The position numbers were made by a program, and so were the translations under genes. The notes under the pieces were generated by a model, which searched no databases, was not told where the DNA came from, and saw nothing but the letters and a program-made list of their open reading frames with translations. From Austropuccinia psidii (lineage: Eukaryota; Basidiomycota; Pucciniomycetes; Pucciniales; Sphaerophragmiaceae), in NCBI GenBank assembly GCA_023105745.1, contig JALGQZ010000007.1, forward strand, positions 5,984,206 to 6,048,205: a stretch of DNA of 64,000 nt, in the 5' to 3' direction. Positions 42,923 to 56,376 of the stretch are shown one piece after another. The first letter of the stretch is position 1. Each line of letters opens with the position of its first letter.

Positions 42923-44830
42923 TGTAAGATGTGACTATGAAACTGATGATAATATTACTATTAATCAACAGTACTATGTCTGTTCTTATGAAATATAATA
43001 ATAAAAAATTATTATAACCACAATTAAATAATTATAAAATTATTTTTTTCACTTGTTATACACTACTAGTGATTATAACAGTGAGCAGTAATTGTCTACA
43101 AGAATCAATTACAAGAAGATTTTAATAATAAAAACTTCTTTTATTAAAATAATAAAATTATTTTAATATATAATTATCTTTTGCAAGAATAATTATAAAG
43201 ATAATTCTTGAAGAAAACTAATTTTAGAGAAAAACTTTAAGAATTAAATATAAATGACTCACTAATACTCCAAAGAACTTATTGATAGATAAGAGTAGAG
43301 AAATTTGACGTAGAATTGTGGATTTAAGGGATCAAGATGATTTATAACAGTATTACAACAATATATAGTTGAATTCTATGATTTCACGTCTTTCTGATTG
43401 ATTCTGAAAGATTTAAAACACTTAAAAATAGCTGAACTAATACTTACTTGCTGGTAATAATGATTTAATAAATTGATAAGATGATGATGTGGAAAAAACA
43501 GCAAGAGGAAGCCTCTTTTAAGTCTAAGACAGCTCACAGAGGCGTGCCATGGAGCAAACTGAAAAACCAGTGAGTGAGAAAACAATAAACCCTTTTGGTT
43601 TATTGATTGCATCATTATTTGTCACGTAAGATTATCATAATTACTTATTTGATGCTTTTACGTGACTACCAACCCCAATATGGTTAAGAATAAAAGGAGT
43701 AACACTTGTAAATCTTCTTTTATTCTAAAATAATCATTGATTTCTCAAAGTTATCAATGTTATTGCGAATTTCATCACAGGTTGTAATTACTGTGAATTT
43801 TTGAAGATTCAGTGTTTCACGTAGAATAGCCAACAATGGACTGTAAGTAAACCTTTTAATTTTACTAGTAAAACTGGAATTCTTTTTGGTTGTACCATAT
43901 ATAATACAGTTCTCCTTTAGTCCTGAAAGTTTCAGAAGGATTCATCAAGAATTGTATTTTTAATGAATTTCTGAAGTTTTTACCTCATTTCTGCGTAGAA
44001 TTGCAAATAGCAGTGTTTTGCTGGTTGCTATGAGGTAAATCAATGAATATGGGTCCCAAAAGGGTTTTAATTACTCTTTTGGGGTTTATCCATGGAAAGT
44101 CATTAGTAATTGACATGGTTACAGGAGTGTAAGTAGCTCATTACCTCCTTGGCACGTCAAAATGGCAGGTTCTTTGCTATTTTCTTACAATTTACAGTAT
44201 ATGTAACTTGGTAACCAAGTTCCCAAAGAGGTTTAGTTTACCAATTGGGCTAAGATGAGCCATGGAACCAAGATTTGGAGCTATCTACGCCTCTGGGGCC
44301 TCAGAAGTTGGGTACCCTGGCTCTCTTTGATGTCTTTTGTCCCCCTTGCTTATTTTTCACGTCAAAATAGAAATTTAAGCTTAAAGTGAGATATCCACTA
44401 TGGGTGTACCAAAAGTGCATGTAAGAATACTATAATATTAAGTCCTCAAAACATGCATAACACTATTCTTAGTGTATATGTAACATGGGATTTCTCACAT
44501 TCCCATTATTTTGGTGTAAAATTAAGAAAAACAAAAATTTTCACAGATCTTTTATGTGGTATTGATGTATTTTTCATTTTGCCACCTCAAAGAGTTAATT
44601 TGAGCTTATTCACTCTATGGAGCTACCCTAGGTGAATTTTTGTGTAGAATCCAAATCTGGCCTTAAATCCATGGATTTACTTACTCAATAAAAAGTTATT
44701 CAACTTTTCTGAAATCAAAAATAATGAAATTTGAATATATGCATGACTTATGAGGTATGCATTATTCAGAATTTATTTTTAAGATAATTGTGGCCTATTT
44801 GGGTATGTAAAATATACCTCAAGGCTCACA
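42923..44830 (-). repeat. LTR type E, copy 2 (3' LTR of element F)
   Basis: It is 1908 bp, TGTAAGATGTGACTATG to CTCAAGGCTCACA on the plus strand. It is followed by the polypurine tract of F (minus strand GGTGGGAGGGAA, 44842-44831). Confidence 0.92.
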
Positions 44831-47427
44831 TTCCCTCCCACCAAAAAATAAAATTGTACTACAATTTTATTAGTGATAAAAGAATAAGGCCCCAAAGGGG
44901 GTTAATGTCCACTGTCCAACCTCTTCACATTACTCAGATCAAGTAATTAAAGCACATTTATAGACATATTCAGGCTTGTGGCCTTCTTTCATGTCTAAAT
45001 CTTCTCAAAAGTTTATCTGAGTCAGGTATATCTGATTCTGCCAGCCATTCATCTTCATGTACTGGATTTCTATATCTGACAAGATATTCTCTTTGATTTT
45101 TACCCCTGAGTCTCCTTTCTTTGATAACTTTCTTAATCTTTTTATCTTCATTCTGTTCCACTGGTGGTACAGTTAAAGGAGTTAGGTTTCTTAAAGGAAA
45201 CAGTTCTTTATCAGCTGGTTGATAAGTTTTTATCAAGCTGACTGGAAAAGTGGGGTGTTTATTTTCCAATTAACCACTCAATTCCACTTGAACTGCATTG
45301 GATCCATGTAAGGCAACAATACCAAAAGGTCCTACATAAGAATCTTTAAGTTTCTTTGGGCCTTTGATATTGTTAAAACTCAAGGTTGAAACTAAAACTA
45401 AGTCCCCTACTTTGAAGTCTGGTACTTTATGACTCTTGTCCCACTTCTGTTTGGCATAATCAAAAGCATCATCCATACTTTGTTTTGCATGATGTTTTAC
45501 TTTATCAAGCATCAATTTGAAGCTGGAAGCTGTAGGATGAATGTCAATCAAGTCTTTCCTCAGTGTGTCTTCTGGGAGTCTTGGATTCCATCCTTTTTCT
45601 AACATAGCAGGAGTTTGTCCTGTGGAAGAATGGACTGATGTCTTATATGCCAATTCTAGTGCAGGTATCAGAGTGCACCAGTCATGAGTAAAGCCATCTG
45701 AGGCTTTGAATTCTAACCCATAAGCACAAAATCTCCTGATCATTTCTTCTAAAGCTTGAATCATCCTCTCTGCTAGCCCATCTATTTGAGGGTGATATGC
45801 TGTAGAGAATGATAACTTGGTCCCAAAAAATCTATGAAGATTGGTCCAAAGTGCAGATGTGAACTTGGGATCTCTGTCACTTATGATATTCTTAAATAAT
45901 CCTGTCTGGGAAATAACTCTATTCCATAAAAGAAGAGCTGTATCCATAGCTGTGTCATATTTATGACATGGTAAGAATATGGGAGTTTTGCTATATCTGT
46001 CTACAATGACTAAACAAGCATTATAACTTTTGTCACCACTTGGAGGAAGTGCTGTGACCCAATCCATGTGAACAACTTCCCAAGGGGATTTTGGTTCTTG
46101 AATATGGATCATAAGTCCAAATTTCTTGCCTGTACTCCTGTTTGCTTTCTGGCATCTATCACAGGTATGGCAATACTCAATGGTTTCTTTTCTCCAAGAT
46201 GGCCACCATGCACAGTTCTTCACTTTTTCAAGTGTTCTGTCTTCTGACAGGTGTCCAGAGTATATGCTATCATGGCATTCATGAAGAATGGTATTGATAA
46301 GCAATCTACTACACAGTGTCATCACACAAGAATGTTCTGTTCTATTGTAAACAATCCCATCAAACAAGTGAAATCTGCCTTCAGAATAGGAATTTTTCCA
46401 AAGTTCATCTAATGCATTAGCCAAAGATGTGTCTTTGCAGTCTTTATCCAATAAAAAAGTCAAGATATGGCAATTCTTGTCTTGCTTATAAGATTCTCTG
46501 ACTTCCTCAAAGAATTCAGTCCCAATATCAGTTATGTTAATGCCTTCAATTGGAATCTGTGGTTCTGCTTCCAAAGGTACATAAGCTGGGTTATCAGGAG
46601 TGTTGGCTAGTGCCCATCTACTAAGTCCATCAGCATTCTTGTGAATGTTTCCTGCTTTATGAACTATAGTCATGTTTCCTCTATATTCTTGAGTGGCTAT
46701 TTGCCATCTCAACATATGTCTGTTGGGAGTTTTCATGTTGAGAAGCGATTTCACGGCATTACAGTCAGTTATCACCTCAAAAACACTGCCATCAAGATAA
46801 TAGTGTAGTTTCTCAAGTGCCCATACCAAACATAAGCACTCCATTTGGCTTGCACCATATCTGGCTTCTGTTGGTTTGATTTGCCTTGAGATAAAACAAA
46901 CTGGTCCTTCTGTAGGTTTGTCATCAATAATTTGGACTTGATGTAGGGCTGCCCCTAATCCATCTCCACATGCATCAATGTACAGTTTAAAAGGAATATT
47001 CCAGTCAGGCATGAGGAGTAAAGGTGCTTCTGTAAGAGCTTTCTTTATCTTCTCATAAGCTTTGATCCTTTCTTGTGTCATATCAAATACAGTCTGTTGA
47101 TCACAGATTCTATAAAGTGATTTGGCTAGAATTGCAAAGTCCTTCAGGTGTTGTCTGTAGTAACTAGCAAATCCAAGGAAAGACATCATTTCTTTTTTAT
47201 TCTGGGGTATTGGCTTAAGTAACACTGCTGCTACTTTATTTTTGTCAATTCCCAGGCTTAAACCAGAAACAAGATGTCCTAATGCTTTGAGTTCTTCAAA
47301 TCCAAAATTGCATTTCTTAAGTGAAATTTTCATATTCACTTCTGCAACTTTTTTAAGTACTCTTGCAAGTCTTTCAAGGTGCAAAGATCATGTATCAGAA
47401 CATATGATAATATCATCAATATAAATG

Positions 47428-47432
47428 ATAAG
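47428..47432. repeat. Target site duplication of the solo LTR, left copy
   Basis: ATAAG, identical to 49458-49462. Confidence 0.88.
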
Positions 47433-49457
47433 TGTAAGGTTTGACTATGAAACAATAAGTAAAAATTACCAATTTATTACTTATTGTACTCTGAATGTCC
47501 TTATGAAATGAATAAATAAGATTAAAATAATAATAATAATAAATAAATATTATTATTATGGCGTAAAAATATTATATTATTAAATAAATATAATAATATA
47601 ATTAATATTATATGAAATTATAATATTATAAATAATATATTAATATAAAATAATTAATATATTATAAAGCTCTTTATTATTGTTACCAACAAATAATAAA
47701 GGCGTAAAAAATTGTTTTTTATAAATAAAAAACAATTAATAACAATAATATTACTAATATTAAAGTTATATATTAATATAAATACTATTTATATTAATTA
47801 AGAATTATTAAGAGTAATAATAAGAGAGAAATTATTATAATAAGATGAAATAACCTACTTTTAACACTTAAAATAATAATTTTGAGATATTTTACGCCAA
47901 AAGAATATAATACAACTTTTTCAAATTGTATTTACAAATAAAAAATAAAGAAAATTACTAAATTTCTTGATTTTACGTGGAAATGAGTTTATAGAGAGAT
48001 TTATAACAAAAACAATTAAAGAATTGATTTAATCACGTAAAAATAGTGATTAATATTAAGATGGTCTTTGGTCTTTAAGAATATAAGAGTTTTATATTTA
48101 AAGAATAAAGAAATTACCTTTTATTTAATTGATTTAATGTTTTTGATGCGTCTGAGAGGAAAATAGAGTAAAAAGAGCTCTATTTATAGTAAATACCTCC
48201 CTCCTAGAGTCCAACAGGCTTCTAGTAGACGTGTACTGATCATATCCACTGGAATTGATCAATATTTTAAGGTTTGAGGGTGATTACATCATGATCAAAC
48301 CATATTACATCATTATTGCACCATTATTTAGAGTTATCACTATAACTCTAAGTGTGATGACATCAGAGGCTTGGCAGAACCCCAAATTTCGTGGATTTTA
48401 TTATTTTTAATCATAAACTAATAGTATTCACCAATTTTATCACTCTTAAGACTTTTGAACTCAATTTAAGGTTACAGTATGTGATCATAACAGCTCAATT
48501 TAAGCTCAAACTTTGATCTTCAATAACTTTTAATATTTTCACGCTACAGTCATTCAGGGAGTGAATTCTGATAGCCTGACATAACCTTATTATGCTGCCA
48601 AGAGCTTTTCATTACATCATCAAAACTCTAATTTTGATGATTTTTCTTGTAACTCATCTTTTCTGTCGAAATTCAATATTTTAAACTTCAAACCTTGATT
48701 TCAGGGGGTTGTACCCTGAATTTAATAATAAAAATTACATCATTCTTCACGAATGAACTAGTAGAATCCAACTGTATACTTTTTTTTTAAGTTTGGACCA
48801 CTTTCACAACAAAGTGGTCAACAGCTCTGTTGATTTTTATCAATATTTCCTTATAAGTCTTAACCTTGTTTATAATTAGCAAAATAAAGTTCATATCTGT
48901 ATTCTTACAGTAATTACGTGGTAACTTTATTTTTGGTTCATCATTCTAGCATGTATAGTTTAGAAGATATTAGCTATGATCCTTGAATATATGTGTTGAC
49001 CAAAAAAGTGCATATATTCAGGATAATTCCTTAAGTATTGATTTTGAGAATTAGCTTATTAATTGTTTTATGTGTGGAGTTTCTTGGGAAATTACTGGTA
49101 CAATTTATTTCACATGTTGTTTCATTAGTTCTTGAGATAAATAAAGTTTTATGGTTTTTATATGGTATTATACCTTATAATTCTTTAAATATTGACTTTA
49201 CAGATATGCCATAAAAATGGTATATGTGTATTTTACCATGTGGAATCCAATGGTATAATTCATTTCACATGTTGGTTCATTGGTTTCTAAGTTAAACCAA
49301 TTTTTGTACCAATTTATGGTATTTTTTGTATATTCAAGTAATTATTTTTACTGTATAATTATTCTAATTAATTTTAATATAATTATACTAAAGGTATAAT
49401 TATTTTTATTAATTTTGTGACCTTATTGGGTATGTGGTCATATCTCAAAGGCTCACA
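47433..49457 (-). mobile_element. Solo LTR of type C (copy 2) inside pol of element F
   Basis: It is 2025 bp, TGTAAGGTTTGACTATG to CTCAAAGGCTCACA on the plus strand, flanked on both sides by ATAAG. There is no internal element sequence, so it is the product of LTR-LTR recombination after insertion of a G/H-type element. TATAAATAG on the minus strand at 48188-48180 is the presumed promoter. Removing it with one duplication copy restores RT continuity up to YIDD. Confidence 0.92.
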
Positions 49458-49462
49458 ATAAG
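49458..49462. repeat. Target site duplication of the solo LTR, right copy
   Basis: ATAAG, identical to 47428-47432. Confidence 0.88.
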
Positions 49463-50430
49463 CCATCCTTCAGATAATTCTGTGGGGAAGATGGTATTCA
49501 TCATTCTTTGATAATGAGATGGAGCATTTTTAATGCCAAATGGCATTCTAAGATACTCAAAAATACCACAGTGAGTGATAATTCTAAGTAATTTCTTAGC
49601 TTTAGGCGTCAAAACATTTTGATGGAAGCCTTTCAATGCATCCATTGATGTTATATACTTGGCTTTAGACAATTGAGTCAGGGTTTCTTGAATTCTTGGA
49701 ATTGGATACCTATCTGGAACTGTGTAGGTATTCAATGCTCTGAAATCTCCAACCATTCTTGACTTATCATTATGCCAAGCAATAATAACAGGTGTTATCA
49801 CTTCAACTTCCTCATTATGGCCTACTTTCCTTAGTACACCAAGTTGGATTAACTCTTGGATATGTTTTTCCAAGGCTTCTCTAGCTCTGGGACTGGCTGG
49901 ATAAGCTGGTCTTCTAAGTACTGGAGGATATGGTCTATCAATATCAAGAGTAATATTAATTTCATGTCCTTTGATAGCACCTAATGGTTCATTATCAGAG
50001 GCAAATGCATTATTGTATGTATATAACACATCAATAAGTTCATTCCTCATTTTTGGTGACAATGATGGATTAATTTGTGCTTCAACAAGTTGATTAGACA
50101 CAAATTTATCTTTATAAGTATCTTTTACAGAAGATACTACAGATATTTGTTTTAGCATATTGGAAAAAGCAAATTTTTGTCTTTTGTTATCTCCAATTGT
50201 GAAATTTCTGTCCTTATGGTTGTTGATATCAATACCGTAAATATTCAAGTAATCATTTCCAAGAATGATGTGCTGAGATGTGCAATTATAACTTACCACA
50301 ATCTCAGTTTTCATTCTTACACTTCCTGCAGGATGTGGGAACACAATATTAGTGTCCAATATGCCTAATGGGTACATATTGCTACTAGCACTACTAAACT
50401 GTACACCTTCTATTGGTAATGGATAGTTTT

Positions 50431-52713
50431 TCATCCTGGAAGTATAATTTGGATATAATCTTTGCCTACACAAGTGCAGAATGCCCCTGTATCCAAACTT
50501 ACTTTGGCTTCAATATCATTCATAAAAACTGATGTGATACAGGAGGCTCCAGCAGTGTAGCCTTTGCCTTTAGCAGGTTTTGTCTTACACATTCTGGCAT
50601 CCTGTATATTGATCAGGTTACAGCAGTCTTCACTATATTGTGGCAAGTGGGTATGGACTTCTGTGACCTCAAATAAAGCTGTGATGTTTTCAATGGGATA
50701 GTCCTCCACTGGTGTATCCTCAGAGATTGCATAGTCCTGATCAGATTCTTCTTTCTCTTCAGTACACTGAATTTCTTCAATGACTTGGACTTCATTGATT
50801 TTTGTCTTCTTGGGGCAAGTGTTGGCTAAATGTGAAGTACTTCCACATTTATGACACTTCAAGACAGGTCTTTCCGGTCTTCTGTCCTCTCTAGGAATCT
50901 TTGAGACCATTTTTGACTCTATTGGGTTTTTAATCCAAGTCTTACCAATTCTTGTTCTGGTAATGATATCTTCCATAGCATTAATGTTGTCTTCTGTTGA
51001 ACAGGGTTCCACACATCTGCTTTTGATAGCATGTTCCAGTTCTCCTCCACACTTTCTTAATATTTTCATATTAATCATAGTGTCAGACATATCTGGATGT
51101 AAAGCAGATAATCTGTCTTTTTGTTTGAAGAACCAAGTAAGTGGTTTATCTTTTTCTGAGTTAAAAATGGCACTGTCAAAAGCATTTTCCATTTTAAACC
51201 TGCAAGAATTATTGGCCCATTTGGTAATCACTTCAGATTTCCACCAAGACCAGTCATGTCTTCCATGATCTATTCTCATCTTGTAATACCATTTCTTTGC
51301 AGTCTTGGTAAACAAACAATGTAATTTTCCCACTATGATTTCATCAGGTATATTAAAGTCTTCTTGCAACATATCAATAGTCCTGATGAATTCAATATGG
51401 TTGTATTCTCCTTCACCAGAGAATGTTGGCCATTCTTCTAATTTGGGAATATCCTTTGCAGAAATAACATTTTCTCCTAAGAATGGAGTCAAACTTTCTT
51501 TAACAGAAAGTTTTTCCTCAGTCAAAGGTGTAGAATGTCTTGGCATATGTGGTTCATGATTCTTATGAATTTGCTCCACACTTGCAATTATCTAATTCTT
51601 TAATTTCTGCCTTTCACTGTCACTTTTTGCTAAATGTATAGCAAATTGATTAGTGTTTTTAGCTATTTGTAAGACGTGGTCTTCAAGAGTTTTAAGTCTA
51701 TCATTTACTTTAAGAATGGAAAGATCCTCTGTGTCATTATTCTGAATTTGACATTGGTTCTCAATTCTTTCACAAGCATTGCCAATTGACTCAAGGGTGA
51801 CAGTTGTCAATTGATGCCATTCAGAATGTTGCTTGTCACTTTTCTTTAAATCATTGATGTCTAATGTAATTTGCTTTAACTTTGACTCAAGTTTGCCAAT
51901 TTCTACACTAATACTTCTATGTACATCAGTTATTTGCGTGGAAAAGTCCTGTTCATCCTTTCCTTCTCTTTGGCTGTGAATTCCATAAGAGTTCTGGCCA
52001 TATTGAAGACACTGTCCACAGCTGAAGGCTCCAATTTGGGGATCCTGTACCCTTGTGGGTAAGGTCTGTGCCAATTGGCTTTGCCTTTGCCCTTGCCTTG
52101 ATGGCTCTTGGGACCTCTCTGTTTCTTTTGAGGTCCTTTGGGCTTGTCCTTGGATGCTTCTGGAGCTGGTTTGGAGCTGGTAGATGCCACTGGTGCCTCT
52201 GTCTCCAAAGTTGGAGTCATTTCCAACTCTTTCTTCTGGTCTATGGATAAAAGACTTTGGTTCTTCAACCAATTCTTTATCTTTCTGACCTTGTCTTTGC
52301 AAGACAGGGGCCTCCACCCTCCTAAGAGTTCTATGGTCTTCTCCTGACCCAGAAAGCTCTTTATGTGTAATTAGGAGTTCATGGCCCCCTGCCAAAGGCT
52401 TGGGCATATTTCCCGCTCCTCTTCTTTGGCTTCTCTGAACCAATTTTTGTATTGGCATTGATATATTTCTATTGCTGCCACTTGAAAATGGTTCAGCCCT
52501 GGAAATATTATCATGAATCAGTTCAGGCTCATAATTCATGTCAAAGTCTGTGGTTACAGACCTTGGGGAATGGGGGGCAACTCTGGCATCCTCCAAATGT
52601 GTCTTTCTTGTGGAAGATTTGGCACTTCTGGATTTGGTCTTGCCTCTTCCTTGTCCACATCCATCTGGTTGGACTGAATAGTTGCTTCCATTTCTGGTAT
52701 GCACCATTTTCAC
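50431..52713 (-). pseudogene. gag and protease of element F, unspliced frame
   Basis: ATG at 52713 (MKMVHTRNGSNYS; a second ATG two codons later). The N-terminal 240 codons are Gln/Arg/Ser-rich and overlap the spliced frame. A helical part follows (SISVEIGKLESKLKQITLDI), then TAG 51592-51594, after which the same frame continues: capsid core (EEWPTFSGEGEYNHIEFIRT, EVITKWANNSCRFKMENAF), zinc knuckle CHKCGSTSHLANTCPKK (about 50870-50810), an acidic linker, and the protease motif LDTGAFCTCVG (about 50490). A one-base loss at about 50437 shifts into the pol frame. Gag and Pol would otherwise be one continuous frame, unlike elements A and B. Confidence 0.82.
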
Positions 52714-52902
52714 GTCAATTTAAGGATAAAAGGTGAAAATATAAGATAAAATACACACCTTTTGGTGGTAATTTAGCTTTTTCTGAGTTAAAATTTGCAC
52801 CTCAATACTGTCTTCAGATTCTGCTTCTGAAGATTCTGGACTAGTGATATATCTTTTACTGAGTCTGTTGCCAGCTGCACAGTATTTGATTAAAGACACC
52901 AA
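51930..52902 (-). pseudogene. Spliced reading frame of element F, overlapping gag
   Basis: Exon a ends at 52759, exon b is 52693-52562 (132 nt), exon c is 52498-51930. Intron 2 is 63 nt (GTCTGT to TCCAG), as in element I. Exon a (SLIKYCAAGNRLSKRYIT) has lost its acceptor: TTTTTGG stands where I has TTTCTAG. Exon c reads GLNHFQVAAIEIYQCQYK, meets TAA at 52371-52373, then continues (SFLGQEKTIELLGGW; VDSVFNMARTLMEF) to TAA at 51930-51932. That end position, where gag reads ITDV, corresponds to the end in G (gag ITLS). Both the lost acceptor and the stop suggest this copy no longer makes the protein. Confidence 0.5.
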
Positions 52903-53401
52903 AAAGAAATTATAAAAGAGAAAAAAATTATTTTTTCATACTTTTTAAAATATTTTTTAAAGATTTTTTAGAAGTTTTATATTTTATAATATTAAAAAAA
53001 TTATTCTTTTTAAAGAAAAAAATTAAAATTTAAGATTTTGAATGAAAATCAATTCAGAGTAGCTCAAAGAATAATTTTATAAGTTTTTGGATGTGAAAAA
53101 GCCACGTGTAAAAAACAATATAAAATTAAAACCAAATTCCCTCAATCAAAAAGATTTTTAAAACAATTTCAAAAATAAAAATATTTTAACTTTAAATTGA
53201 AAGAAAAAAAATTAATTAAATTAATATATTTTAGAGCTTAAAAAATATATTAATTAAGGGTACAAGGTTCAAAAAACACGGGCCAGGCCCCCCAAATGTA
53301 AGATGTGGTAGGTATGGTGGTTTTGTGAACACAAAAAATGAAGTCTAGAATATGATTATAAAGCCAATTCTATGGATACAATCACGGCCAGGCCCCCCAA
53401 A
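52903..53401 (-). other. Leader and primer binding site of element F
   Basis: This is an AT-rich leader. The primer site TGGGGGGCCTGGCC lies on the minus strand from 53399. The stretch GGCCAGGCCCCCCAAATGTAAGATGTG, which spans the primer site and the LTR end, occurs a second time at about 53281-53307, within an extra segment (about 53262-53340) absent from element I. Confidence 0.6.
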
Positions 53402-55355
53402 TGTAAGATGTGACTATGAAACTGATGATAAATATTACTATTAATCAACAGTACTATGTCTGTTCTTATGAAATATAAATAATAAAAAAATTATTATAAC
53501 CACAATTAAATAATTATAAAATTATTTCTTTCACTTGTTATACACTACTAGTGATTATAAACAGTGAGCAGTAATTGTCTACAAGAATCAATTACAAGAA
53601 TATTTTAATAATAAAAAACTTCTTTTATTAAAATAATAAAATTATTTTAATATATAATTATCTTTTGCAAGAATAATTATAAAGATAATTCTTGAAGAAA
53701 AACTAATTTATAGAGCAGAAAAACTTTAAGAATTAAATATAAATGACTCACTAATACTCCAAAGAACTTATTGATAGATAAGAGTAGAGAAATTTGACGT
53801 AGAATTGTGGATTTAAGGGATCAAGATGATTTATAACAGTATTACAACAATATATAGTTGAATTCTATGATTTCCACGTCTTTCTGATTGATTCTGAAAG
53901 ATTTAAAAACACTTAAGAATAGCTGAACTAATACTTACTTGCTGGTAATAATGATTTAATAAATTGATAAGATGATGATGTGGAAAAAACAGCCAGAGGA
54001 AGCCTCTTTTAAGTCTAAGACAGCTCACAGAGGCGTGCCATGGAGCAAACTGAAAAACCAGTGAGTGAGGAAAAACAATAAACCCCTTTTGGTTTATTGA
54101 TTTGCATCATTATTTGTCACGTAACATTATCATAATTACTTATTTGATGCTTTTACATGACTACCAACCCCAATATGGTTAAGAATAAAAAGGAGTAACA
54201 CTTGTAAATCTTCTTTTATTCTAAAATAATAATTGATTTCTCTCAAAGTTATCAATGTTCTTGCCAATTTCATCACAGGTTTGTAATTACTGTGAATTTT
54301 TTGAAGATTCAGTGTTTCACATAGAATAGCCAAAAATGGGACTGTACGTAAAACTTTTAATTTTACTAGTAAAAACTGTAATTCTTTTTGGTTGTACCAT
54401 AGATAATACAGTTCTCCTTTAGTCCTGAAAGTTTCAGAAGGATTCATCAAGAAATGTATTTTTAATGAATTTTTGAAGTTTTTTACCTCATTTCTACGTA
54501 GAATTGCAAATAGCAGTGTTTTGCTGGTTGCTATGAGGTAAATCAATGAATATGGGTCCCCAAAAGGGTTTTTAATTACTCTTTTGGGGTTTTATCCATG
54601 GAAAGTCATTAGTAATTGACATGGTTACAGGAGTGTAAGTAGCTCATTACCCTCCTTGGCACGTCAAAATAGCAGGTTATTTGCTATTTTCCTTATGATT
54701 TACCAGTATATGTAAACTTGGTAAACCAAGTTCCCCAAAGAGGTTTAGTTTACCCAATTGGGCTAAGATGAGCCATGGAACCAAGCTTTGGAGCTATCTA
54801 CGCCTCTGGGGCCTCAGAAGTTGGGTACCCTGGCTCTCTTTGATGTCTTTTGTCCCCCTTGCTTATTTTTTCACGTCAAAAATAGAAATTTAAAGCTTAA
54901 AGTGAGATATCCACTATGGGTGTGTACCAAAAGTGCATGTAAGAATACTATAATATTAAGTCCTCAAAAACATGCATAACACTATTCTTAGTGTATATGT
55001 AACATGGGATTTCTCACATTCCCCATTATTTTGGCGTAAAATTAAGAAAAACAAAAATCCTTCAACGGATCTTTTATGTGGTATTGATGTATTTTTCCAT
55101 TTTAACCACCTCAAAGAGTTAATTTGAGATTATTCACTCTATGGAGATACCCTAGGTGAATTTTTGTGTAGAATCCAAATCTGGCCTTAAATCCATGGAT
55201 TTACTTACTCAATGAAATGTTATTCAACTTTTCTGAAATCAAAAATAATGAAATTTGAATATATGCATGACTTATGAGGTATGCATTATTCACAATTTAT
55301 TTTTAAGATAATTGTGGCCTATTTGGGTATGTAAAATATACCCTCAAGGCTCACA
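53402..55355 (-). repeat. LTR type E, copy 3 (5' LTR of element F)
   Basis: It is 1954 bp, 46 bp longer than its partner at 42923-44830. Much of the excess is single extra bases, many in homopolymers. Substitutions are fewer. The termini are as in the partner. Confidence 0.92.
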
Positions 55356-55360
55356 ATGTC
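55356..55360. repeat. Target site duplication of element F, right copy
   Basis: ATGTC, identical to 42918-42922. Confidence 0.85.
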
Positions 55361-56376
55361 ATTGATTATGTAATCAATTGAAAACCCTGGAATTCTTATC
55401 TCCCTGACCCACTGTACTATAGTTTTCCCTGTATTATCCTGTCTTTTTTCTGTAAGTAGATGTCCTGTAGCTGTAACTGTATTACAATACACCCTTGTGA
55501 AACTTCTGTAATCCTTGCTCTGAACCCTCTGTAATACTACTGTGATATTCCTAATTTCTAATCTCCTCTTCCTAGCCTATTTTCTTTCACCTTTCATGCC
55601 ATTTTAACCATCTCTCTCTGCACCCCTAAATGTTGAATTTCTTCCTTCTAACACTACAATGACCACCTTATCATAATAATAAAAACTATTACCAAGTTTT
55701 TAAATCTGTATGAATCCTTTTTGTAATTCTAGACTTCCTCAAAGGAGTCGGAGAATACAATACACCTGTACTTTTCGTGTTTTCAAAAGATATCCTAAGC
55801 CTGAATTAAAACACTTTTCCTAGATTTAAAACCTCTAACTTTAATATTCATTTCCCTCTCAAAATTAATAAAAAGACTAATTTTCATTTAAATACCCAAT
55901 TATACTTTTTTGATATATAAATGAACTTTTTAATTAATATTTATGACCTCTATTATGCTACAACCTCTGCCCTGAAATTTGATTCCATGCATCCTTATTG
56001 TAACTAGGACCTTGCGTGCTGTAGTATATGTTTTTTTTTTGATTTTTACTACCCACAATATTTAAAGAAAAGTGAAGTAAAAAAAATTAAGAAATCAAAA
56101 TATATATAAAAAAAAAATTGTTTGAGGTCAACCAATCCCTTGAAAGTTAATTTCATCTGGGTGGTGCACCTTGAGTGTCACATCATAATTGTCAAGTTGT
56201 TTGTCAAGTTCATTTATTAGGAAAAGGCAATTATTGGATTTTTAATGGTGTTAGTTCTCCTTATAATTTATTTTGAGAAAAAAAAATGAACACTCCAATA
56301 TATTGGGGAAAATCCTAAGGAAAATTGAAAAATATTCCTGCTTAGTTTGTCCATTAAGCCAAACTGGTACAGGTAT
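55361..56376. other. Non-coding AT-rich region between elements F and L
   Basis: The first 45 bp continue the tandem repeat into which F was inserted (ATTGATTATGTAATCAATTGA). The rest has poly(T) and poly(A) runs and no recognisable gene. Confidence 0.5.

Larger units (their letters stand above)
44970..50473 (-). pseudogene. pol of element F (RT, RNase H, integrase, chromodomain-like tail), split by a solo LTR
   Basis: The N-terminal part (50473-49463) holds the end of the protease region, HIILGNDYLNIYG, and RT motifs up to SEGWLI. The solo LTR (47433-49457) then splits RT exactly before the YIDD motif. Pol resumes at 47432 with IIYIDDIIICSDT, meets TGA at 47388-47390 (Trp expected), and is open for over 700 codons. 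RNase [36 protein letters not shown]. Integrase: [11 protein letters not shown] ... CDRCQKANR, then [32 protein letters not shown] with the Asp-Asp-Glu triad intact. TAA at 45270-45272 precedes the tail (REYLVRYRNPVHEDEWLAES). Except for these lesions it is well preserved. Confidence 0.88.
42923..55355 (-). mobile_element. Ty3/gypsy element F, full length, interrupted by a solo LTR
   Basis: It has two type E LTRs (53402-55355 as 5' LTR, 42923-44830 as 3' LTR in minus-strand sense), a perfect 5-bp target duplication ATGTC, a primer site, leader exons, gag-pol, and a polypurine tract. Without the 2030-bp insertion it is about 10.4 kb. Coding defects are few: TAG in gag, a one-base loss at the protease, TGA in RT, TAA before the C-terminal tail, and the LTR insertion at the RT active site. 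Confidence 0.9.
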
